A stretch of DNA of 17,238 nt from Beroe ovata (taxonomy: Eukaryota; Ctenophora; Nuda; Beroida; Beroidae), in the NCBI GenBank assembly GCA_946803715.1, contig CAMPET010000220.1, positions 487-17,724 of the forward strand, read 5' to 3'. Positions 1 to 8,615 of this stretch are shown here, piece after piece (positions within the stretch are counted from its first letter, which is position 1; every line of letters begins with the position of its first letter). The notes beneath the pieces were generated by a model. The model had not been told where the DNA came from and did not search any database. It saw only the letters and a program-made list of their open reading frames with translations. A program made the translations under genes and the position numbers.

Positions 1-1998
1 ACACAGCCAAAGCCAGAAACACAGGGGCATACTAACACGGAGGCGCAGACACACAGACACAGACACAGACTCACTAGGGGGAATTTTCCTGGGCAGTGGG
101 CAACTTAGTCAAGGTTCAGGTACTTGGATCTTAATTGTTCTGTAATTGATGCCGTATGGTGATCTATATACGATCAATCAAGCTAAGGATAACCAGTAAT
201 TACTGATATCAGTTTTTGAGTATCTAATGATCATCAAGGGGATAAGGACTATCAGGAAGAAGAAAGCAACTCAACAACCATAACAACTTATCATGAGGCT
301 CTCCCATATTGCATGATTACCGATTTACAATTGTGATTATACGCAGCACATATATTATGGGATTCATTTCAGCCTCCGGGAGCGCGTGCTTCGAGGAAGT
401 AACATCCTAGCCGTACTTCCATTTTGAGAAGATTACGGGCATAAGTCCGTTTGCCACTTTGGCCAGGCGCCGGCCTTACGCAGGTCTAACGCCGGTGACC
501 GGTCTAATATATTATGTTTCCTGGAGGGAAGAAAAACATAGACGCTGTCCAATTGGACAGTCGGACAAGCGAAATCACGAACTGAACTGACAGTGAACGT
601 CTATATTAATTGTATCTCGAGTCACGGAGAATTTGCGACAGCAGCTCAAAAACAATCTGAATCTCATCACATACTAGTACTACATCATGACTATAACAGT
701 ATAACACCCGGGCTACGAAAACTCTCTCCCCGATAACGCTCCTAATATCACCTGTGTCACCACTATCATACTATCAGGGGGGATTGCAAATGATGTGCGT
801 GTGTGCCCTAAGTTGCGAATCCAGGCCCTGAAAGTTAATGACCTGTTCCCATGTCTCATAGTGAGAGCGTGCGCGGCTGTTTCGACTCATCATCACTGAT
901 CATTCATCAGTGTATCCTATGATAGATTCATACAACTGCAGAGAAAGAGAGAGCTATATGTGTTATCGCTATAGTTTCCTATTATCATACCCCTCACACC
1001 TGTCTGAACCAAACAAATGTAATTCAGGGGAGGGATACATATTGTGGTAAATAATCACGCAGGTGGGAAAGTGCCCCGGGAATGAAGGAAGGAACAGTTC
1101 TGGGAAGAGAGCCCCCTGCAGAGACCAGCACAACAGCTGTCCTCCTGTTAGAGGAAGCTGGTGTCGTATTAGGGGTGGGAGGGAGAGAAAACTGTGGAGA
1201 AATGAGCGAAAAAAGGGAGAAACTGTAAATGATTTGACCATTGTTCACAGACAATTACCACACCAGTCAATCCTAACAATGAACTGTCAAATGAACTGTC
1301 ACAGATTCCTTGCGATCACGCACACACACACACAGACAATGATCTGTGACAGGTTCCTAGATAAGACCCCAAAATGTCGACCAACACTGATAACTCCTCT
1401 CTTATCGTGTGAGAGAACAATGGGAAAATAAATTCAGTGTGAAAACTTTTACAGTGAGGGAATGACATTATCTACAATATCTCGTGACACTGTGAGCCTC
1501 CTTCTTACGAATGGGAACGGAGAGAAAGAGGAGAATTAGAACCCAGTACAAATGTGTGCCCACTAAAATCAAATTCCGTTCGAGAAACGTTGATGCAACG
1601 ATCTCTCTCTATATATATTATTTTTTAGAGAAAACAGCAAAAAAAGTACAAGATCTTTAGAGTGAACGGAATCTCATGGTATAAATATATGCTTTATATG
1701 CGGTGTGGGTATACTAGACTCTCTGAAAACGAAAAGAAGGCAAGTGCGCGTTTACTTCACACACACTGTTCTAATCTACAGCATGGAGATAAATCAGATA
1801 CGGACATATATATGTAGGGAGTCGCCTGGTGAATGTCCCCATAATGAACTATAGGAGAGGAGCAAAACACACTCTCGAGATGAGAAGCATTGTAACAAGT
1901 TATGCGAAGTGTCGGCTCTTGGGCTCCATATCAAAGGGATGATACAGTGTATCAAGCTAACTCACTGTATGAAATAGTGGACAAAGCATATCAGCCTT
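1..1998. other. Gene-poor stretch, no supported gene
   Basis: I see no convincing coding region here. The open frames are short, lack recognisable domains and are not framed by good splice signals. The first 75 bases are CA-rich (repeated ACAGACAC-like words) and end in CACTAG, which could be the 3' end of an intron like the CA-rich introns further along, but no exon could be attached. A short CA run at about 1319-1337 lies between two similar copies of an AATGAWCTGTSACA-type word (near 1290-1312 and 1338-1359). The rest is AT-biased unique sequence. Confidence 0.6.
545..560. repeat. Perfect 16-bp palindrome
   Basis: CTGTCCAATTGGACAG is a perfect 16-bp palindrome centred on AATT. It contains CCAAT and ATTGG face to face. 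No gene is supported nearby, so a regulatory role is only possible; it could also be chance. Confidence 0.6.
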
Positions 1999-2083
1999 CT
2001 ACAGTGCCTACTGCAGCGCTCTACAGTGCCTACTGCAGCGCTCTACAGTGCCTACTGCAGCGCTCTACAGTGCCCTCAGCGGC
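1999..2083 (+). repeat. 22-bp tandem repeat, 3 exact copies plus a partial
   Basis: The unit CTACAGTGCCTACTGCAGCGCT occurs exactly at 1999-2020, 2021-2042 and 2043-2064. A partial, diverged fourth copy covers 2065-2083. The copies are identical, which points to recent expansion or homogenisation. The period is not a multiple of three, so the frame that runs through it is not preserved from copy to copy; this argues against a coding repeat. Confidence 0.95.
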
Positions 2084-2100
2084 ACGAAAAGGAGTTTATC

Positions 2101-2160
2101 AGTTTGGAGGAAATGTTGTCAATTTGGAGGAACTGTTGTTAGTTTGGAGGAACTGTTGTC
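2101..2160 (+). repeat. 20-bp tandem repeat, 3 copies
   Basis: Three head-to-tail 20-bp units (2101-2120, 2121-2140, 2141-2160) follow the form AGTTTGGAGGAACTGTTGTC with one to three substitutions each. The array begins 17 bp after an unrelated 22-bp array ends. No coding sense was found; a 20-bp period would break any reading frame. Confidence 0.95.
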
Positions 2161-3150
2161 AGTGAGATATTGTGGTGTCACCAGACACAGCAACACCCCA
2201 TCATCACTAATAGGCAAATTATTAGCGGAGATTCCTATGACTGGAGCAAGACGTGGATAACAATACCGAGCTATAGAGGGACAAATACCACCATTGACAC
2301 GCATACATGAGTTATGCCTGCAGCTCATTAGCGTGTCAAAACCAGTTTCATAGTAATCATACACGCGGGCAGCAGGGTGTGTTGTGATTATCACGGTGTG
2401 CACGGGGATTCGCAAATCGGAAATGCGGAGAAAGATTAAAGAACGAGGTGAAATGTTTGCGGAATAACGAGGGCAAAATAACCGCGAAATATCCATCAGC
2501 ATGGTGGTGTAGCTGCACGTTCATGATAGCGCATTTTGGTCCTGTGTGTTGATACACACACGTGTATAAATGGACTTACAGAGTTTATCCACACAACACA
2601 TACATAATTCTAGTCCGTTGCAGACAAACAGACCCAGACACACACAGACACCACACACTCACACACACACACAGGCACAGACACACACACATANACACAC
2701 ACACACACAGATACAACTCTCATTATCAGGGCAAGCGTGGGAATGAGCAGGCGCCAGGCAGATCTGGGGATTCATCATCATCTTTATATTAAACCAGTCC
2801 TTTACAAGATGAGTGGAATTTAGCTCTGGGAACGCAGGAGATGAGTGATCAAAACAAACACTCACACTCACACCTACACACATATACGCATAATTGCTCT
2901 GGTGCTTCGGCTGTTAATAACTATTGCCACGATCAAACTATATCATAGGGACTCTTGGAAGATGGAATAGAATATGATTATTCATTTCCCCTTCGCTGGT
3001 GAGTAAAAATGGCTCTGACTTAATTCCTTTCCCGCACGATTTATATGGCATGTGAACTTAATGTGGCTCATGGTGATGAATACCTAGTGAATAATATGGT
3101 GATGAATATTGAAATTCGGCCAAGTTCTCAAGTAGAAGGATAAATCTAAC
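2161..3150. other. Gene-poor stretch with CA repeats
   Basis: No gene can be supported. It holds the CA tract at 2622-2712, a second CA-rich patch at about 2858-2890 and mostly AT-biased unique sequence. Weak minus-strand exon-like pieces exist: one after a TTAACAG acceptor near 2922, and one after a TTCCCAG acceptor near 2826 that reads ELNSTHLVKDWF. They can be phased together downstream of the exons at 3151-3433, but nothing in them is recognisable, so they are not called. Confidence 0.4.
2622..2712. repeat. CA-rich simple repeat
   Basis: This is a degenerate (CA)n tract with interspersed CAGACAC words and one ambiguous base at 2694. It is followed by ACTCTCATTATCAG at about 2713-2726, which resembles a plus-strand 3' splice site. 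The arrangement copies the CA-rich introns of the two genes at 8.6-15.4 kb, but no flanking exon can be identified here. Confidence 0.85.
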
Positions 3151-3433
3151 CTCGCGGATGAATTCTGGAAGTGGGTACTGCGACATATCCAAGTCCTTGT
3201 ACTTCTGAAACATTGAAATTGTTGGAAAGGGAGGGGGACAGATAAAGGGGGGAGTGGTATCACAATGAGCGGAGAAATATCAAATATGTGACTTGCGATC
3301 GTATCACACCATAAAAGAGAGGATGAGTGCTATACCTAATTCACATTTTAAAAGAGAGGAACGAATACTCACATCTTCACTGAGGATTTCCCTGATTTTC
3401 CGCAGCATTCCGTCAGGGGAGTGTGAGGCGTGT
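3151..3433 (-). CDS. Two candidate exons of an unidentified gene
   Basis: Two minus-strand segments look like internal exons. The first (3433-3373, 61 nt) follows a strong acceptor: a CACTAAC branch-like word, a pyrimidine tract and TTCCCAG. It ends before the consensus donor GTGAGT and encodes SPDGMLRKIREILSED. The second (3204-3151, 54 nt) follows CAATGTTTCAG and ends at GAG before GTTAGA, encoding KYKDLDMSQYPLPEFIRE. The first exon starts with the last base of a codon and ends in phase 0; the second is entirely in phase, so they join across a 168-bp intron without a stop. I do not recognise the protein. No upstream exon was found before the end of the EFCAB9-like gene, and downstream continuation is uncertain: a CACCAG acceptor near 2999 would add five residues and a stop. 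Confidence 0.45.
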
Positions 3434-3757
3434 CTGGGAACAGGCGAGAGGAGCGTTAGTGCCACGACTCTGGGGCACTCTGGTGATGAGATCACATGAC
3501 ATCCTGACAGCATTGGGTTGGATCAACTCAAGAAAAAGTTTGTCTGGTCAACTATGAGATGTATTACCTAATTGCCGATTAATCGGTTGATAATGGAGAA
3601 AGTTATAAGAGAAGTGAACACAATGAAACAGTTAACCTAAATACAAAATGGAGTCACAAAATAATAACTTGAACTATAAATAAATACCTACTACAATTCC
3701 ATACACAAATACAAGATATCACAAAACTGAGATGGAGATAACTTGGAGCCGTTCCAA
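3434..3757. other. Intergenic, AT-rich
   Basis: No coding sequence is supported between the EFCAB9-like stop codon and the candidate exons on the same strand. A perfect 12-bp palindrome, CCGATTAATCGG, lies at 3575-3586 with a homeodomain-like TTAAT core. No clear minus-strand AATAAA poly(A) signal was seen, so the 3' end of the EFCAB9-like transcript is not defined. Confidence 0.5.
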
Positions 3758-4399
3758 CTAGAGAATGGTGCAAAGCCCGGAGGAGGGCTGGGTGTACTCC
3801 GATTGTACTTCTTCCACATCTTCTGTCAGTGTCACCGTATCCTTGGCTACCAAATCCTTCCGATCATCCTTCTTGGAGAGAGACTTCCCTCGATCGATAC
3901 ACGCCATCGCAAACAACTTGAATTCCCCGTAATCCAGCTCCTGATCTCCACTAACATCGAAATCGTTGAAGATGTCTCGGATAGCTTTCAAACCCAGGTT
4001 GAAGAGGAGGCCGAATATTTCAAACTCCTCGGCATCAATGGTGGCTGATCCGTCCTTGTCCATCAAATCAAAAACCGTCCTCGAGTGATGGTAGATGAAT
4101 TTCTTTTCCTCATGATCCTGGATTGAAACGAGGATGCACACCATCAGATAGAACTCGTTGTATTCGATGGATGATGACCCATCGACGTCCAACATATCAA
4201 ACACTCTGTATATCTCCTTGCGGGTGAGATCAGTTGCTGCTTTCATGAACACATAGAACTGGACATCATTCAGAGCACCGGTCCCGTGGATATCGAGTAA
4301 TCCAAACAACGTATACACAATGCATGCATTCCTGCCACTCAATAGACTATACTCTCGGTCCAAATGCATGAAATTTAGGATTCTAGACTTGACCTTCAT
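3758..4399 (-). CDS. EFCAB9: EFCAB9-like EF-hand Ca2+ sensor (CatSper accessory)
   Basis: This encodes a 213-aa EF-hand protein on one exon. In mammals EFCAB9, with CATSPERZ, is a pH-dependent Ca2+ sensor on the CatSper channel of the sperm flagellum. Recognition rests on collinear family words: LDREYSLLSGRNA near the N-terminus, LDIHG, FDMLDVDGSSSIEY, HHSRTVFDLMDKDG and FDVSGDQELDYGEFKL. Four loops are visible, at about residues 36-47 (DIHGTGALNDVQ, degenerate), 71-82, 114-125 and 148-159. The last three keep Asp at loop position 1 and Glu at position 12, more canonical than the human loops as I recall them. The ATG at 4399 matches the family's start; the frame extends to 4429 only through a TTG. 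The protein ends Cys-Thr-Ile-Leu, a CaaX-type terminus. A CAG acceptor-like site lies 15 nt upstream of the ATG. The next gene upstream on this strand starts at 5933. Another multi-EF protein is possible but less likely. Confidence 0.85.
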   Translation of the reverse strand: MKVKSRILNFMHLDREYSLLSGRNACIVYTLFGLLDIHGTGALNDVQFYVFMKAATDLTRKEIYRVFDMLDVDGSSSIEYNEFYLMVCILVSIQDHEEKKFIYHHSRTVFDLMDKDGSATIDAEEFEIFGLLFNLGLKAIRDIFNDFDVSGDQELDYGEFKLFAMACIDRGKSLSKKDDRKDLVAKDTVTLTEDVEEVQSEYTQPSSGLCTIL

Positions 4400-4639
4400 A
4401 GTGAGCCTTGATACCTGATATTGTTTCAAATTGAGAAAAACGAAATGAAAAACACAAGAAAATCAAATCTGACTACCGATGTGCATCATAGTGAAACCTA
4501 GACCCAGCTCCGAGGCCCGAATCGCGACAAAGCAAACCCTATTTAATAACGAGAGTGAACGAAATTGAACAAATGAAGCTGAAGTTTTAACAAGCTGTGA
4601 AAAGCCCGCGTATTTTGTTATATTCAATGCGCTTGTCAC

Positions 4640-4649
4640 GCGCACGCGC
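4640..4649. promoter_or_regulatory. NRF1-like GC motif upstream of the EFCAB9-like gene
   Basis: GCGCACGCGC fits the NRF1-type core CGCANGCG and lies about 240 bp upstream of the EFCAB9-like start codon. It stands out because the surrounding DNA is AT-rich. Binding is inferred from the motif only. Confidence 0.25.
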
Positions 4650-4696
4650 GTTTTTTGTCATGTGATCGTGGATTTGTTTAAAAGGACTCTTCATGA

Positions 4697-4853
4697 GCGC
4701 GCGGCGCGGCACGGAATTTTTTAAAATATGTAAATTATTGAAAATGTTCCAATTTTCAAATAAAAATGTCAAATTCATGCTATTCATAACGAATTGTAAG
4801 TGAATTCATGTGAATTCTATATTTAATCATTTTGCAGGTGACGCGCCGCGCGC
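4697..4853. repeat. GC-rich 12-bp inverted repeat flanking an AT-rich core
   Basis: GCGCGCGGCGCG at 4697-4708 is matched by its exact reverse complement CGCGCCGCGCGC at 4842-4853. The 133-bp core between the arms is AT-rich and carries two GAATTC sites. The shape (short perfect terminal inverted repeats around a short AT-rich core) recalls a small foldback or MITE-like element, but no target-site duplication is evident. It lies upstream of the EFCAB9-like gene. Confidence 0.6.
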
Positions 4854-5043
4854 CTTAAAATCATTCGTGAATAAATGTTCATATCAATCAATAACAAATG
4901 TTTGATTGACCATTGATAACATTTCATTTGATAGTTTATACAATATACATGAAAATCAACTACAATTAATAGTCAATTATGTCATTTTTGTGCTGTGCCA
5001 AGTAATGAATATTTTATGTGAAAAAAACACCATAATGCCTTTA

Positions 5044-5109
5044 TATAATGAACATAGCAAACATTCAACATTTTTTTATAATAAACACAGCAAACATTCA
5101 GCATTTTCT
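5044..5109 (+). repeat. 33-bp tandem duplication
   Basis: Two head-to-tail 33-bp copies (5044-5076 and 5077-5109) share the word AGCAAACATTCARCATTTT with a few substitutions. The region is AT-rich and intergenic. Confidence 0.8.
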
Positions 5110-5162
5110 ATAAGGGCATAAGAATCTCTCTGAAAAGGATCTTGCATCTCACCAACTTTTCA

Positions 5163-5933
5163 TCATTCTTTGTTGCCCTTCTTTGTAGGACTGAAGATCA
5201 GAGGTGTAATGTAACTGAAATGAGATATGAGATATATTGCATTTGTAATTATCAATCTCTGTAAATCAAACTTATGTGGAAGGCAACCAGTTAGCCACAA
5301 AGTCATATATAAGCCATCCAGCCATAGCCCTAACTTTATAACAATGCCATATGAAAGTTTCATGAATGATATTTTCTCGCTTTTTGTGTGTCCACCATTC
5401 CAAGATATAGCAAGGTAAAACATAGGAGGTGCAAAAACAGTGCTAAATAACATGTACCCTTCTTTAAATCTTTTACATATGAAAAAATCAGATAACTCTT
5501 TCCTAACACCACTGTGATACTCTTCAAATGTTCCAGCATAAAGTAAATTATCATTCAACAAGCCAATGGCAACGAAAAATATGCTCAGTGATAAAATTGA
5601 TGTTTTCATCAAGCCCTCAATTCCATATTTTCTAAGCATATATTTACCAATTTTGAAACCCATCATGACACTTAGCATTTGAGAAAGGATTGCTAGTGAA
5701 CCTATGTTTATTACTTGGTCCTTTGAATACTTTATTTGGAACATGACTTCCCATTCAAAGTTTCTTTGTATTACCCAGTTTTCAATTGGTACAAAGAAAA
5801 TTGTCATAATCATGAGAATAGAGTTGAGTGCAGATTTGGAAAACGTTTCATCTCCTGAACATAGAAGCTTTCTCCCACATCCCATCCAAAATGTTACAGT
5901 GCCAGTTATCCAGAATGGCTTGAGAAACATCAT
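5163..5933 (-). CDS. Multipass membrane protein, family unknown
   Basis: A single open exon encodes 256 aa that I cannot place in a family. Hydrophobic segments at about residues 37-52, 74-96, 110-127, 160-178, 198-219 and 228-247 suggest around six membrane passes. A lysine-rich tail (TKKGNKE) ends the protein. The segment GKYMLRKYGIEGLMKTS between two hydrophobic stretches loosely resembles the short basic loop of major-facilitator transporters. The N-terminal FLKPFW also loosely resembles the start of gustatory-receptor-like proteins. Neither hint is enough to assign a family. The start is one of two adjacent ATGs at 5933 and 5930. A sequence resembling a 3' splice site (GATACAG) ends 4 nt before it, so an upstream exon or trans-spliced leader is possible. 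The gene is divergent from the receptor gene at 6337. Confidence 0.6.
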   Translation of the reverse strand: MMFLKPFWITGTVTFWMGCGRKLLCSGDETFSKSALNSILMIMTIFFVPIENWVIQRNFEWEVMFQIKYSKDQVINIGSLAILSQMLSVMMGFKIGKYMLRKYGIEGLMKTSILSLSIFFVAIGLLNDNLLYAGTFEEYHSGVRKELSDFFICKRFKEGYMLFSTVFAPPMFYLAISWNGGHTKSEKISFMKLSYGIVIKLGLWLDGLYMTLWLTGCLPHKFDLQRLIITNAIYLISHFSYITPLIFSPTKKGNKE

Positions 5934-6333
5934 TTTGCTGTATCATTAAACCAATGATAAATTGATTGGTGTGAATTGAATGTGAGCACTTGCTATCGTG
6001 AGTATTGATAACAGCAAACATAATAAGTCAAGCTATTTTAAATCGAAATAATCTTGATGATGAAAAAACTAGCACAAAATTCTCAAAGATTGTTGCAGCT
6101 CAGACTCTAGATTTAAAGCTAACAACACAGGAAGACCTATCATTAAAATGCTTCAAAGAGAGGGAGGGCTTTCATTATTGCTCAAATATTTTAGTGTCCC
6201 TCATGATTCGGTGTAATTATTCCTAAGAAGGTCAGACTGACTTTAATATTTAAATGGTTCGACTTTGCACTCAAAATAGGTACTCGCCTGTGACTCTATT
6301 TGATATTCTAGATTCATGATTTCCCTTTTCTAG
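5934..6333. promoter_or_regulatory. Shared upstream region of two divergent genes
   Basis: This 400-bp stretch separates two head-to-head membrane-protein genes and so must contain or adjoin both promoters, unless their first exons lie elsewhere. Both ends carry 3' splice-site-like sequences next to the start codons: GATACAG on the minus strand at about 5944-5938 and CCCTTTTCTAG on the plus strand at 6323-6333. A 73-codon frame at 6005-6226 shows no recognisable features and is not called. Confidence 0.4.
5951..5969. promoter_or_regulatory. Inverted CCAAT pair
   Basis: CCAATGATAAATTGATTGG carries CCAAT facing ATTGG with a 9-bp AT-rich spacer. Face-to-face CCAAT boxes can serve bidirectional promoters through NF-Y. 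It lies only about 18 bp upstream of the ATG at 5933, so it would be a promoter element only if that gene's first exon is upstream or trans-spliced. Confidence 0.3.
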
Positions 6334-6336
6334 GAA

Positions 6337-7848
6337 ATGAATGATTTCATGACCTGTTCTTACTGTCATGAACGAAGCAGTTCATCAGCCAGTACCAGTG
6401 GACATCTAGGACGAAATGGAACCAATGATTTCTCATTCAATAATGGTTATGGTGCAATCAACAATTCATTTGAAGATTGTGATTACAACAGTAAAAACTC
6501 GGCGGAATCTGAATTTCTTCTTGGATTGAATGAAATCGAAAATAGCGTTGGATCAACACAACGATCACTAATGACACTTGAATCAAAGATACTACGACCA
6601 TACAATGCCATACTAAAGTTTCTCGGTATGAGAGCATTCAGAGGTGAATATTGCATACAGAAAACTTTCAGCATTCTCTGGCCATTCATTCTGTTTGCAT
6701 GTTTAGTGAGTGGTTATGCTATCAACTACGAGGTGTGCCAGATAGATGAGCCACACGAGACCAGGGATCACGGGAGAATGAAGAGTCTGTGTGCCAATGT
6801 CAGCCTGTCGTACATCTACATGGACAGTCTTTGCGAATCAACTCTCGATAGTATCCTACCCAGTATAATTCATTTCATAGCTTTCTTTTTCACATTCTGG
6901 ATATTCCGTATTAAGAGAAGTGAGCAAGTTGAAGCATTGATCCAGAAATGTATTGTTACTTCATGTTTCGGGAACAATGCTCAGGTTCACAAAAGGTTGC
7001 TCGGGCAAAAGATAAAGATATATTCCGTTTATGGCGTAATTTCCCTCACAAGTCTGCTAATCATGACCCTAGTTAATTCCTACTTTGGGAAGACATTGGT
7101 CTTATCAAGATGCATGGAAGCGTACCCCTTGACGCCCACTCAAAAGTACCTGACTGGTTTTGCTTATGCAATCCCAATGTTTCTCATGCATGTCACCTAC
7201 TTCCCGATTCTGATCAACTACATCCTCCAGTCTCGCTTGATTAGTTTCCTCATTCACGAACTCTGTGAGACTCTGAGAGAAAAACGCTCCACACTGAAAG
7301 TTATCATGCAAGAGTCACACGACACCAGCACTTTCCTCCACAAAATGAATCATGAATCCTCCCCGGCTGTTTCCCTGATGATATTCTACCTGTTCTACGG
7401 GTTTTTCATTGACCTAAGGGTAATTATGTCAAAGATAAACAAGGCAGGATCACTCAAAAACCTCTGGTCGCAGCCGAACACCTGTGACCCTACCATTTTC
7501 TCGGATGAAGAGTGTCGCAACGTTGATGATGTGCTGCTCTTCGGAAAGATATCCCTGACCAGCATGTTTGTCAAGCATTTCATCCTGGGTTTGCTGGTGG
7601 CGCTGCTAATCACAGAGGGATGCAGGGTCAACATGCACTTCAGAAAACTCGTCAACCAGACTATGGAGGCCCGAGTTTTCGGGTTTAAATCTGCGTGCTT
7701 CCATGAACTGGACTCGTTGCAATATTATATCAAGAACTTGAGGATGAGAGCCAAGTTGTTCCAATTCCCTCTTGAAGCCAAAAATGTACTGTTACCAGTT
7801 GTTATATGTGTTTATGTTGGAATATGTCTCTTGCTATCCTGGGACTGA
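6337..7848 (+). CDS. Gustatory-receptor-like (GRL) 7TM protein
   Basis: One coding exon encodes 503 aa with seven hydrophobic segments at about residues 110-130, 171-191, 228-248, 271-295, 344-362, 405-428 and 484-501. The N-terminus is long and polar, rich in Ser and Asn. The layout fits the insect gustatory receptor / animal GRL superfamily: a pre-TM1 word LRPYNAILKFLGM like the family's L-P-x-x-L-x-G start, a long loop after TM4 and a very short C-terminus just after TM7. The insect TYhhhhhQF signature in TM7 is absent, as expected for non-insect GRLs. Insect members are ligand-gated cation channels with the N-terminus inside the cell; the role of GRLs elsewhere is poorly known. An in-frame TAG at 6331-6333 overlaps a CTTTTCTAG acceptor-like site, so the ATG at 6337 is the first possible start in this exon. 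Another 7TM family is the alternative. Confidence 0.6.
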   Translation: MNDFMTCSYCHERSSSSASTSGHLGRNGTNDFSFNNGYGAINNSFEDCDYNSKNSAESEFLLGLNEIENSVGSTQRSLMTLESKILRPYNAILKFLGMRAFRGEYCIQKTFSILWPFILFACLVSGYAINYEVCQIDEPHETRDHGRMKSLCANVSLSYIYMDSLCESTLDSILPSIIHFIAFFFTFWIFRIKRSEQVEALIQKCIVTSCFGNNAQVHKRLLGQKIKIYSVYGVISLTSLLIMTLVNSYFGKTLVLSRCMEAYPLTPTQKYLTGFAYAIPMFLMHVTYFPILINYILQSRLISFLIHELCETLREKRSTLKVIMQESHDTSTFLHKMNHESSPAVSLMIFYLFYGFFIDLRVIMSKINKAGSLKNLWSQPNTCDPTIFSDEECRNVDDVLLFGKISLTSMFVKHFILGLLVALLITEGCRVNMHFRKLVNQTMEARVFGFKSACFHELDSLQYYIKNLRMRAKLFQFPLEAKNVLLPVVICVYVGICLLLSWD

Positions 7849-8615
7849 CGAAGTGTGATCTGTAATCGGTGAGAGATACCTAGAGGGCGTGTATCATGAA
7901 TATTGGATACGCAATACCTACTCATTAATAATGAAGCATAAAGATAGCAGATGCAGTAGGTATTAGTATTGCGCAGTAGGTATTATGTCGATATTGGATA
8001 ATTTGATAATCACTTAATCAAGTCAGAACTAAATCTAATCACAGCATCAGGAGTATTATTTTTGAATGAATTGAATGTATTTTTATTTGGGATGGCGATT
8101 GATTTTCACTGAATTTGTTTGGTTTTTATGAATGCATAAATTTATACTTTTATAGAGTGATTTTTACGTTTTTATAACTTTTCAAATGGTATTTTCAGTC
8201 ATTTGAATTTATAACCGTATGACCGACACGAACCGAAAATCCTAGTAACCAGATCCGATAACAAAATAACCATGCTATAACAAGTTAATCATCATTACGT
8301 ATTAGTGAACTCGTGAACTACTTATATTGAATGGAAAGCTTTATTTTGATTAGGTATTGATTTTCTATGATGTGATGTTGAGATAATTAGGTGATTGATT
8401 GTTGATTCTATTTGATACCAGTCTATAATAATAAACGTTTGGATTTCAATGCTTCTGTCGCTATAGAGAAGTGTATGACATAACATGATATTAGGTAAGT
8501 AGGTAGTAGATGATGGTAATCCTCTCTTTTTTACAACTCTTGACATTTTTGTCTCAACAGTTTTCTCTACTTCTGTAGCTGAAGTGAACAAGGAACGGGG
8601 GAAGTGTGAAATCGC
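7849..8615. other. Intergenic, AT-rich
   Basis: No gene is supported between the receptor stop codon and the GTF3C1 start. Just after the stop lies a small direct/inverted repeat cluster (7913-7985). An AATAAA at about 8429-8434 is a possible but distant poly(A) signal. Pyrimidine-rich CAACAG (8555-8560) and CTTCTGTAG (8570-8578) just upstream of GTF3C1 look like 3' splice sites for a leader or 5' UTR intron. Confidence 0.5.
7913..7985. repeat. 13-bp direct repeat with an inverted partner
   Basis: GCAGTAGGTATTA occurs at 7953-7965 and exactly again at 7973-7985. Its core AGTAGGTATT is also present inverted as AATACCTACT at 7913-7922. The inverted pair could form a hairpin in the receptor gene's 3' region. 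It may simply be a local duplication. Confidence 0.6.

Larger units (their letters stand above)
4430..5162. other. Intergenic region upstream of the EFCAB9-like gene
   Basis: No gene is supported. The part nearest EFCAB9 (about 4620-4860) is unusual: short very GC-rich blocks (4637-4650, 4697-4710, 4841-4854) sit in otherwise AT-rich DNA, as expected of a promoter or a small palindromic element. The part nearer 5162 is strongly AT-rich and holds a 33-bp direct repeat. The frames seen here are short and low in complexity. Confidence 0.5.

Noticed and set aside
1063-1431. 122-codon plus-strand frame
   Set aside because: No recognisable domain, an odd composition that changes along its length, and it runs straight through a CA repeat; it looks like chance.
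1902-2165. 87-codon frame through the tandem repeats
   Set aside because: The repeat periods (22 and 20 bp) shift the frame in each copy, so the repeated peptides are not conserved; this is not how a coding repeat behaves.
4400-4429. Ten-residue N-terminal extension of the EFCAB9-like protein
   Set aside because: It would begin at TTG. The ATG at 4399 matches the family's N-terminus and is followed at once by the conserved LDREYSLL region.
4796-4837. GTAAGT...TTTTGCAG as a small intron
   Set aside because: Only 42 bp, AT-rich and with no coding sequence on either side.
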